Shown here: positions 56,657 through 64,000 of the stretch, piece by piece
Position numbering within the stretch: position 1 is the first letter of the stretch
Layout: each line of letters starts with the position of its first letter
The notes under the pieces: model-generated
The model's input: the letters and a program-made list of their open reading frames with translations, nothing else
The model's database searches: none
What the model was told of the DNA's origin: nothing
Position numbers and translations under genes: made by a program
DNA from: Metabacillus niabensis
GTDB taxonomy: Bacteria > Bacillota > Bacilli > Bacillales > Bacillaceae
Direction of reading: 5' to 3'
NCBI RefSeq assembly: GCF_020524345.1
Contig: NZ_JAIVLH010000011.1
Location: forward strand, 124,001 to 188,000
DNA: 64,000 nucleotides

Positions 56657-58195
56657 TTAATGTTTAAAGTGACGTACTCCTGTGAATACCATCGCAATGC
56701 CATACTCATCCGCCATGCGAATAGAATCTTCATCCTTGATGGATCCACCCGGTTGAATAATTGCTGTTACACCTGCTTTTGCAGCTGCTTCAACCGTATC
56801 TGACATAGGGAAGAATGCATCAGAACCTAATGCACTGCCTTGTGCCTTAACACCCGCTTGTTCAATCGCAATTTTCGCTGCACCAACACGGTTCATTTGA
56901 CCAGCGCCAACACCAACTGTCATTTCATCCTTTGCCAGCACAATGGCATTTGATTTCACATGTTTAACTACTTTCCAAGCAAGCTTTAGGTCTTTCCATT
57001 CTTCCTCTGAAGGCTCTCGTTTCGTAGGGATTGTTACCTCAACATCATCAAGTGAAAGGGTATCTTCATCTTGTACTAGTAAACCACCGTGTACAGATTG
57101 AAGTACTTTATCTTGTTTAGATGCTGCTTTTACATCAATTGTTAACAAACGAAGGTTTTTCTTACTTGTTAATACATCCAATGCTTCTTGGCTAAAAGAA
57201 GGAGCAATAACGATTTCAAGGAAGATTTCATGTAATTGCTTTGCAGTTTCTACATCCACTTCTTCATTTAGTGCAACGATTCCGCCGAAAATAGAAGTTG
57301 GATCTGCTTCAAAGCAACGTGTAAATGCTTCGTTTACTGATGTTCCAACACCAACGCCACATGGATTCATATGTTTAACAGCAACCGCCGCCGGCTCTGC
57401 AAACTCACGTACAATTTGTAGTGCTGCATCAGCATCTTTGATGTTATTAAAAGATAACTCTTTCCCGTGCAGCTGCTTTGCATTTGCAATTGAGGCCGTT
57501 GGTACGAATGGTTTTTGATAGAATGTTGCACTTTGGTGAGGGTTTTCACCATAGCGTAGAGATTGTTTTTTCTCAAATGTATATGTGACTGTTTCCGGAT
57601 CTTCTTCACCAATTGTTTTCGTTAGGAATTCGGCGATTAATGCGTCATATGCAGCTGTGTGACGGAATACTTTTGCAGCTAAACGTTGCTTTTGCGCTAA
57701 TGAAACTTCACCTGATGATTTTAGTTCATCTAATACGTTTTGATAATCAGCCGGATCAACAACCACTGTGACATCTTCATGGTTTTTAGCAGCAGAACGA
57801 AGCATAGAAGGACCGCCAATATCAATATTCTCAATTGCATCTTGAAATTGAACATCAGGTTTTGAAATGGTTTCTTTGAATGGATAAAGATTCACCACAA
57901 CCATATCAATTGTTTCAATATTATTTTCCTTCAGTTGATTCATGTGACTAGGATTATTACGCACAGCCAGTAAACCACCATGGATATTTGGATGAAGGGT
58001 TTTAACGCGGCCGTCCATAATTTCCGGGAAGCCTGTTACCTCTGAAATTCCAATAACATTTAGTCCGTTTTCTTCTAATAATGATTTTGTTCCACCTGTT
58101 GAAATGACTTCAACACCTAATTCAATTAACTCTTTCACAAAAGGAACAAGATTCGCTTTATCTGAAACACTAACAAGTGCACGTTTTACTGACAT
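56657..58195 (-). CDS. purH: Bifunctional AICAR transformylase/IMP cyclohydrolase PurH
   Basis: A 512-residue two-domain enzyme. The N-terminal cyclohydrolase part has [29 protein letters not shown] and [16 protein letters not shown]; the transformylase part has [26 protein letters not shown] and KHMNPCGVG. It makes IMP from AICAR, the last two steps. GAGGTGAGG precedes the ATG, 19 bp after purN. Confidence 0.97.
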   Translation of the reverse strand: MSVKRALVSVSDKANLVPFVKELIELGVEVISTGGTKSLLEENGLNVIGISEVTGFPEIMDGRVKTLHPNIHGGLLAVRNNPSHMNQLKENNIETIDMVVVNLYPFKETISKPDVQFQDAIENIDIGGPSMLRSAAKNHEDVTVVVDPADYQNVLDELKSSGEVSLAQKQRLAAKVFRHTAAYDALIAEFLTKTIGEEDPETVTYTFEKKQSLRYGENPHQSATFYQKPFVPTASIANAKQLHGKELSFNNIKDADAALQIVREFAEPAAVAVKHMNPCGVGVGTSVNEAFTRCFEADPTSIFGGIVALNEEVDVETAKQLHEIFLEIVIAPSFSQEALDVLTSKKNLRLLTIDVKAASKQDKVLQSVHGGLLVQDEDTLSLDDVEVTIPTKREPSEEEWKDLKLAWKVVKHVKSNAIVLAKDEMTVGVGAGQMNRVGAAKIAIEQAGVKAQGSALGSDAFFPMSDTVEAAAKAGVTAIIQPGGSIKDEDSIRMADEYGIAMVFTGVRHFKH

Positions 58196-58214
58196 GATTC
58201 CTCACCTCTATGCT

Positions 58215-58781
58215 TTATTTTGAAACTAGTTCTTGAATGACTTTTGGATATAATACATGTTCAACTGCATGGATTTTTTCAGCAATAGATTGAGCAGTAT
58301 CTTCCTCTGAAATGTCTATTGCCTTCTGAGCAATAATTGGACCTGTGTCCATGCCGGCATCAACATAATGGACAGTTACACCGGTTACTTTTACCCCTGC
58401 TTCATATGCTTGTCCGATAGCATCTTTACCTGGAAAAGCCGGCAGCAATGAAGGGTGAATATTGATGATTTTTGACTCATAAGCCGTTAGCAGTGTTTCA
58501 CCAATTAACCTCATGTAGCCCGCAAGGATAACGAGATCAATTTGATGTTTTTGTAAAATAGCTGAAATTTCTTGTTCAAACTTAGCCTTTGTTTCATATT
58601 CTTTCGGGATAAAACAGAAAACCGGGATATTTGCTGCTTCAGCTCGTGCAATTACACCTGCTGTTGGTTTATCACAAACAAGCAAGCTAATGTCTGCCTC
58701 TAAAGTTCCTCTTTTCACTTCATCTAATATCGCTTGAAAATTACTGCCATTCCCTGATGCAAAAACGGCTAACTTTTTCAT
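58215..58781 (-). CDS. purN: Phosphoribosylglycinamide formyltransferase PurN
   Basis: A 188-residue folate-dependent enzyme. FASGNGSNFQAIL (about 8-20), LAGYMRLIG and IINIHPSLLPAFPG (catalytic Asn/His) with HYVDAGMDTGPIIAQ are the family motifs. It formylates GAR to FGAR. The ATG overlaps the purM stop by one base (TAATG). Confidence 0.97.
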   Translation of the reverse strand: MKKLAVFASGNGSNFQAILDEVKRGTLEADISLLVCDKPTAGVIARAEAANIPVFCFIPKEYETKAKFEQEISAILQKHQIDLVILAGYMRLIGETLLTAYESKIINIHPSLLPAFPGKDAIGQAYEAGVKVTGVTVHYVDAGMDTGPIIAQKAIDISEEDTAQSIAEKIHAVEHVLYPKVIQELVSK

Positions 58782-59818
58782 TAAAATGCTCCCCCATTGA
58801 ATGTTACTCCAGAGCCCTCAATGACACGTCCAATGACATACCCTTTTTCACCATTTGCATCAAGTTTCGCAAGCACATCTTGCAATTCTTCTTCTTTTAC
58901 AGCAAGAACAAAACCAATTCCCATATTAAATACATTATACATGTCTTCACTTTCCAGCTGACCTTTTTCCTTCAGAAAGTCAAAGATAGCAGGCTTTGGC
59001 CATGAACCAAGATCAATTTCTGCTCCTGTTCCTTCAGGTAACATTCTTGGAATATTCTCAATAAAACCGCCACCAGTAATATGAGCCATTCCATCAACTT
59101 GATAGGTTTTAACCACGTCTAAGACAGGCTTCACATAAATTTTTGTTGGTGTTAGAAGAACTTCTCCTAAGTTTTGAGTAAAAGGCTCATAAACCTTATC
59201 AAGTTCAAGCTTTTGATCCTCTAACAGAATCTTGCGAACTAATGAAAAACCGTTGCTGTGAATTCCGCTTGATGCAAGACCGATTAAAACATGGCCGGAC
59301 TTAATATGTTCACCTGTTACAATTTCGTCCTTTTCCACAGCTCCAACCGAAAAGCCGGCAACATCATATTCTTCCTCTTCGTATAATCCTGGCATTTCTG
59401 CTGTTTCTCCACCGACCAATGCACATCCTGATTGTTCACAACCGTCAGCAATTCCTTTTACAATTTGCTCGATTTTTTCCGGTTTTGCCTTTCCTAGTGC
59501 TAGATAATCCAAGAAAAATAAAGGCTCTGCTCCTTGAGCTAAAATGTCGTTCACACACATGGCAACAGCATCAATTCCGATCGTATCATGCTTATCAGCC
59601 ATAAAAGCAAGCTTTAACTTCGTTCCAACACCGTCTGTTCCTGAAACAAGGACAGGCTTTTTGTAATTTAGTTCACTTAAATCAAACATTCCACCAAAGC
59701 CGCCAAGTCCACCTATTACACCAGCGCGCATTGTCTTGGCAACATGCTTTTTCATTCTTGTTACAGCTTCATAACCAGCTTCAATATCTACACCAGCTTG
59801 CTTATAAATGTCAGACAT
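58781..59818 (-). CDS. purM: Phosphoribosylformylglycinamidine cyclo-ligase PurM
   Basis: A 345-residue AIR synthetase. [31 protein letters not shown] and [13 protein letters not shown] are PurM signatures, with [15 protein letters not shown] in the second half. It closes FGAM to AIR with ATP. AGGAGG precedes the ATG. A 122-bp gap with a hairpin lies between purF and purM. Confidence 0.97.
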   Translation of the reverse strand: MSDIYKQAGVDIEAGYEAVTRMKKHVAKTMRAGVIGGLGGFGGMFDLSELNYKKPVLVSGTDGVGTKLKLAFMADKHDTIGIDAVAMCVNDILAQGAEPLFFLDYLALGKAKPEKIEQIVKGIADGCEQSGCALVGGETAEMPGLYEEEEYDVAGFSVGAVEKDEIVTGEHIKSGHVLIGLASSGIHSNGFSLVRKILLEDQKLELDKVYEPFTQNLGEVLLTPTKIYVKPVLDVVKTYQVDGMAHITGGGFIENIPRMLPEGTGAEIDLGSWPKPAIFDFLKEKGQLESEDMYNVFNMGIGFVLAVKEEELQDVLAKLDANGEKGYVIGRVIEGSGVTFNGGAF

Positions 59819-59902
59819 GTGTGAATCCTCCTAAAAAAACTAATCTATTTATCTATTTAAAGAGTCAGTGCGAGACTGTTCACTTGTACTTTAAAGTAAG
59901 AC

Positions 59903-59924
59903 AGGAATCGAGCATTCGATTCCT
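59903..59924. other. Hairpin between purF and purM
   Basis: AGGAATCGA and TCGATTCCT form a perfect 9-bp stem with a 4-nt loop inside the pur operon. No T-run follows on the transcribed strand, so mRNA processing or stability is more likely than termination. Confidence 0.6.
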
Positions 59925-59940
59925 ATCACATTTTTTCTAT

Positions 59941-61353
59941 TTACGCTTTTTCATGCGGTAAAACGGTATCTGCATAAATTTCAGTAGGATAACGACCTGT
60001 GAAGCAAGCTAAGCATTGACCTCTTGTTTCGCCTTCATATGGTCGCCCAAGACCTTCAAGTAAGCCTTCAACACTTAAGAAAGCCAAGCTATCAGCCCCG
60101 ATAATTTGTCGAATTTCTTCCACTGAATGATTAGAAGCAATTAGTTCCTCATGTGTAGAAGTATCAATTCCATAGAAACATGGATTTGCGATTGGCGGTG
60201 AACTGATACGCACATGAACCTCTGTTGCCCCTGCTTCACGAAGCATATTCACAATACGTTTACTTGTTGTTCCACGTACAATCGAATCATCAACCATGAC
60301 AACACGCTTCCCTTCAACAACACCGCGAACAGCAGAAAGCTTCATCTTTACACCTTGCTCACGTAATGATTGTGAAGGTTGAATAAATGTTCGGCCTACG
60401 TATCTATTTTTAATTAAACCTAACTCATAAGGAATTCCAGTTAATTCAGCAAAACCGATCGCTGCTGAAATACTTGAATCAGGTACACCTGTTACAACAT
60501 CCGCATCCACTTCAGATTCAACAGCCAAGCGTTTACCAAGGTTTTTACGTGCTGTATGAACGTTAATGCCATCAATATTACTGTCAGGACGTGAAAAATA
60601 AATATACTCCATACTGCAAATTGAACGATTAATATTCATAGAGAAGCGTTCAGAGCGAATTCCTTCATCATTGATAATTAAAAGTTCACCAGGTTGAACG
60701 TCTCTTTCGTACTTTGCACCAACTACATCAAATGCACATGTTTCAGATGCAACAACATACGCATCTCCCATGACACCAATAGACAGTGGACGTAATCCAT
60801 TAGGATCAAGAGCAACCATCATTTCATTTTCTGTCATAATTAAAAATGCATATGCTCCCTTAATCATTGTTAAGGCATTTTTTACAGCTTCTTTCATATC
60901 TTGATAGCCGCTTCTTCTAATCAGATGTGCTAATACCTCTGTATCAGAAGTTGTTTGAAAAATACTCCCTTGGCTTTCAAGCTGATGTTTTACTTGTGTT
61001 GCATTCACAAGATTTCCGTTATGTGCAAGAGCTAAGCTTCCACTATGTGACTTAAAAAGCAAAGGCTGGACATTTTCATAACCGCCTCCACCTGCTGTTG
61101 CATAACGAACATGGCCGATTGCCGCTTTACCGGATAGCTCTTTTAATTTCCCGTTTGCAAATACTTCATTGATGAGTCCTAACCCTTTCATACCAGTTAG
61201 CTTCTCACCATCACTTGTCACAATCCCGGCACCTTCTTGACCTCTATGCTGGAGACTATGCAAACCATAATACGTAATTTGCGCTGCTTCCGGGTGACCC
61301 CAAATTCCGAATACACCACATTCTTCGTTTAATCCCTTGAGTTCAGCAAGCAT
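59941..61353 (-). CDS. purF: Amidophosphoribosyltransferase PurF
   Basis: A 470-residue enzyme. [12 protein letters not shown] is a propeptide cut before the catalytic Cys of CGVFGIWGH. The Ntn glutaminase domain ([17 protein letters not shown]) is followed by the PRPP-binding [14 protein letters not shown] and the Fe-S cysteines in [10 protein letters not shown], as in the B. subtilis enzyme. It catalyses the first committed purine step. ATG at 61353 has AAAGGAG 7 bp upstream; it overlaps purL by 25 bp. Confidence 0.97.
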   Translation of the reverse strand: MLAELKGLNEECGVFGIWGHPEAAQITYYGLHSLQHRGQEGAGIVTSDGEKLTGMKGLGLINEVFANGKLKELSGKAAIGHVRYATAGGGGYENVQPLLFKSHSGSLALAHNGNLVNATQVKHQLESQGSIFQTTSDTEVLAHLIRRSGYQDMKEAVKNALTMIKGAYAFLIMTENEMMVALDPNGLRPLSIGVMGDAYVVASETCAFDVVGAKYERDVQPGELLIINDEGIRSERFSMNINRSICSMEYIYFSRPDSNIDGINVHTARKNLGKRLAVESEVDADVVTGVPDSSISAAIGFAELTGIPYELGLIKNRYVGRTFIQPSQSLREQGVKMKLSAVRGVVEGKRVVMVDDSIVRGTTSKRIVNMLREAGATEVHVRISSPPIANPCFYGIDTSTHEELIASNHSVEEIRQIIGADSLAFLSVEGLLEGLGRPYEGETRGQCLACFTGRYPTEIYADTVLPHEKA

Positions 61354-63557
61354 GGGATTGCTCCTTTCCATGCATCTTTTAATTCTTCAACAGATGCATC
61401 GACAAGTGTTTCATCCTGTTCATTTTTAATCACCAGGTTACCAGAGTTTGTTACTTCCCCGATACAAACCGCTTCAACTAATTGCTCAAATGTTTCTTTG
61501 TTTTCCTTTTTCACCGAAACAATGAACCTTGTTTGTGATTCACTAAATAGTGCTGCAGTTGCATCACCTGAAAGAGCTACTTCCGCACCTAGACCTTTGC
61601 CGCCGAATAATGGTTCAGCTAATGCAACCGCAACTCCACCCTCAGAAACATCGTGTGCAGATGCAACTGACTTTGCACGGATTGCTGCTGAAAGCTGTCC
61701 TAGTACTTTGCTTTCCTTGTCTAAATCAAGTTCAGGTGATTGACCAAAGATTTTTCCGTGTGTAAGCTTTTGAAGTTCACTACCACCGAATTCTGCTTTT
61801 GTTTCACCTACTAAATAAATTAGATCTCCAGCTGACTTGAAATCCTGTGTTGTAATATAATCTGTATCTTCAATTAATCCAACCATTCCGATAACAGGAG
61901 TTGGATAGATTGCTGTTCCGTTTGTTTCGTTATATAGTGAAACATTTCCGCCGATAACCGGTGTATTTAATACTCGGCAAGCCTCACTAATACCGTCCGC
62001 AGCTTTTTCGATTTGCCAGAAGATTTCAGGTTTTTCAGGGTTACCGAAATTCAAGTTATCCGTAATCGCTAATGGAGTAGCTCCTGAACATACAATGTTA
62101 CGTGCTGCTTCCGCTACAGCAATTTTTCCACCAACTTCCGGATCAAGGTAGAGATAACGAGAATTACAATCTGTTGTCATTGCCAATGCTTTTTTCGTAT
62201 CACGAATACGAACAACTGCGGCATCTGAACCTGGTGCTACAACTGTATTTGTACGAACCATGTAATCATATTGATCATAAACCCATTCTTTAGAAGAAAT
62301 TGTAGGTTGTTTTAATAGGTTAATAAGTGTTTCTTTATAGTTATCTACTTGAAGTGGTGCTACGTCCATTTTTTGGAACTCTTCATAGTACGCAGGTACT
62401 TTAGAAGGCTTGTGATAAACTGGCGCCTCTTCAGCAAGAGCATCAACTGGAAGCTCACAAACAACTTCACCTTTATGGAATAGACGAAGCATTTTATCAT
62501 CTGTTACTCTACCAACTGATACAGCCTCTAAATCATATTTCTCAAAAAGATCAATGATTTCTTGCTCTCTTCCTTTTTCAATAACAAGAAGCATTCTTTC
62601 TTGAGATTCAGAAAGCATCATTTCATATGGAGTCATTCCTGTTTCACGTTGTGGGATAAGATCAAGATCCATTTCCATACCAGAACCAGCTTTACTTGCC
62701 ATCTCGGCTGAAGAGCTTGTTAATCCAGCTGCCCCCATGTCTTGAATACCAACTAATGCATCATTCTTAATCACTTCTAAGCAAGCTTCTAATAAAAGCT
62801 TCTCCATAAATGGATCCCCAACTTGAACTGCTGAACGATCTGCACCAGAATCGTCGGTTAATTCTTCAGAAGAAAACGTTGCACCATGAATTCCATCACG
62901 TCCAGTTTTCGCACCCACATACATAACTGTGTTGCCAACACCTTTAGCCTGACCTTTTTTAATATCTTCATGATTAATTAACCCAACACACATTGCGTTA
63001 ACAAGTGGATTTCCCTCATATGAATCATCAAATTGAATTTCTCCACCTACTGTTGGAATACCGATACAGTTACCATATCCTGCAATCCCTGCAACAACCT
63101 CTTCAAATAAGTATTTCACTCGAGGTGTTTTTAGTTCTCCAAAGCGAAGTGAATTTAAGATTGCAATCGGTCTTGCTCCCATTGAGAAAACGTCACGGAT
63201 AATTCCACCTACACCTGTTGCAGCACCTTGATACGGCTCAATTGCTGATGGGTGGTTATGACTTTCGATTTTAAATACGACGGCTTGGTTATCACCGATA
63301 TCAACAATCCCTGCACCTTCACCAGGACCTTGTAATACTTTTTCACCTGTAATAGGGAATTTTTTAAGAATTGGTTTAGAGTTTTTGTAACTGCAGTGCT
63401 CAGACCACATTACTGAAAAAATACCGATCTCTGTGTAATTTGGAAGACGTCCAATAATTTTTTCAATCAGAGCAAACTCGTCATCACTTACACCCATTTG
63501 TCTGTAGATTTTTTCATCTTTTATCATCTGTTTAGTTGGTTCAAGCAGTAGTGACAT
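61329..63557 (-). CDS. purL: FGAM synthase large subunit PurL
   Basis: A 742-residue small-type PurL, which needs PurQ and Pur[14 protein letters not shown] near the start, [37 protein letters not shown] and [17 protein letters not shown] are signatures. It converts FGAR to FGAM using ammonia from PurQ. It overlaps purQ by 17 bp and purF by 25 bp, with GGAGGG before the ATG. Confidence 0.97.
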   Translation of the reverse strand: MSLLLEPTKQMIKDEKIYRQMGVSDDEFALIEKIIGRLPNYTEIGIFSVMWSEHCSYKNSKPILKKFPITGEKVLQGPGEGAGIVDIGDNQAVVFKIESHNHPSAIEPYQGAATGVGGIIRDVFSMGARPIAILNSLRFGELKTPRVKYLFEEVVAGIAGYGNCIGIPTVGGEIQFDDSYEGNPLVNAMCVGLINHEDIKKGQAKGVGNTVMYVGAKTGRDGIHGATFSSEELTDDSGADRSAVQVGDPFMEKLLLEACLEVIKNDALVGIQDMGAAGLTSSSAEMASKAGSGMEMDLDLIPQRETGMTPYEMMLSESQERMLLVIEKGREQEIIDLFEKYDLEAVSVGRVTDDKMLRLFHKGEVVCELPVDALAEEAPVYHKPSKVPAYYEEFQKMDVAPLQVDNYKETLINLLKQPTISSKEWVYDQYDYMVRTNTVVAPGSDAAVVRIRDTKKALAMTTDCNSRYLYLDPEVGGKIAVAEAARNIVCSGATPLAITDNLNFGNPEKPEIFWQIEKAADGISEACRVLNTPVIGGNVSLYNETNGTAIYPTPVIGMVGLIEDTDYITTQDFKSAGDLIYLVGETKAEFGGSELQKLTHGKIFGQSPELDLDKESKVLGQLSAAIRAKSVASAHDVSEGGVAVALAEPLFGGKGLGAEVALSGDATAALFSESQTRFIVSVKKENKETFEQLVEAVCIGEVTNSGNLVIKNEQDETLVDASVEELKDAWKGAIPCLLNSRD

Positions 63558-64000
63558 GAGATTCCCTCCAGTTTTTTACGATTGATTGAAATAATTTTAA
63601 TCCGTCTGCACTTCCTAATAGCTCATCAACAGCACGCTCAGGGTGAGGCATCATTCCTAATACATTTCCGCGCTTGTTTGTAATACCTGCAATATCAACT
63701 AGGCTGCCATTTGGATTCGTTTCGTACGTAAACACAATTTGATTGTTTTCTTTAAGCGTTTGTAGTGTTTGCTCATCACAATAATAGTTCCCTTCTCCAT
63801 GTGCGATCGGAATTGAGATAACCTCATCCTTAGCATAAGCTGAAGTAAAGGCTGTTTCATTATTTGCAACCTTTAAATTAACTGGTCTGCACATAAACTT
63901 TAAGTTTTCATTTCGTTTCATAGCACCTGGAAGTAATCCTACCTCTAATAAAATCTGGAATCCATTACATACACCTAGTACAGGCTTACCAGCTTCAGCA
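63541..64000 (-). CDS. purQ: FGAM synthase glutaminase subunit PurQ (C-terminal part)
   Basis: The frame is open to the window edge, so the N-terminus is missing. [19 protein letters not shown] contains the nucleophile Cys of the class-I glutaminase elbow. Further on are [11 protein letters not shown] and, near the end, [14 protein letters not shown] with the catalytic His/Glu. It supplies ammonia to PurL. The stop lies inside purL by 17 bp. Confidence 0.95.
   Translation of the reverse strand, partial: AEAGKPVLGVCNGFQILLEVGLLPGAMKRNENLKFMCRPVNLKVANNETAFTSAYAKDEVISIPIAHGEGNYYCDEQTLQTLKENNQIVFTYETNPNGSLVDIAGITNKRGNVLGMMPHPERAVDELLGSADGLKLFQSIVKNWRESHVTTA

Overview
The window looks like a chromosomal segment of a low-GC, endospore-forming Bacillaceae species (Bacillus sensu lato). 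The gene order purQ-L-F-M-N-H-D, yerA-yerB-yerC, pcrB-pcrA-ligA-camS, opuE, gatC-gatA-gatB, dgkB and rlmCD matches, from memory, the arrangement in Bacillus subtilis. Ribosome binding sites are strong AGGAGG types, and TTG or GTG starts are common. No rRNA, tRNA, phage, insertion sequence or CRISPR array was recognised.

Layout. 1-9.7 kb: the 5' part of a NUDIX gene, a Na+/Ser-Thr symporter (sstT), a small cluster with a GMC oxidoreductase and an unknown partner, a di/tripeptide transporter (dtpT), a BCCT betaine-type transporter and a YgjP-like metalloprotease. 9.8-17.8 kb: a MerR regulator with an overlapping multidrug-type ABC exporter, then a nikABCDE-type metal importer whose promoter carries a Fur-box-like site. 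17.8-23.1 kb: a response regulator, histidine kinase, ABC ATPase and FtsX-like permease module. 23.2-25.5 kb: a biofilm-matrix type locus with two TasA/CalY-like proteins, a tiny TapA-like protein and their signal peptidase SipW. 26.1-28.7 kb: a Tat-exported PhoX-type phosphatase with its own tatA and tatC, preceded by repeats resembling PhoP boxes. 28.7-30.6 kb: two small membrane proteins and a tRNA-dihydrouridine synthase. 31-34.4 kb: a second module, this time response regulator, ABC ATPase, permease and kinase. 34.5-64 kb: the conserved housekeeping block, ending inside purQ.

How the parts work together. The two sensor/ABC modules share a promoter design: four direct repeats at about 11-bp spacing lie just upstream of the -10 box of the transporter genes, between the regulatory and transporter genes. 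In the first module the -10 also abuts a terminator for the regulatory genes. The matrix locus makes secreted fibre-type proteins together with their dedicated signal peptidase. The phoX-tatA-tatC unit couples a folded, Tat-exported phosphatase to its own translocase.

The most unusual content is small or non-coding. It includes a 34-residue membrane protein directly before opuE, a 33-residue EYxxD-type membrane protein overlapping the end of purD, an 87-residue mini-TapA, and a 10-bp motif repeated every 20-21 bp upstream of gatC. There are also two copies of a dispersed structured repeat of about 190 bp, one of them inside the pur operon, and a perfect 14-bp hairpin between tatA and tatC. 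All product names rest on recognisable motifs and remembered family sequences; no search was run.
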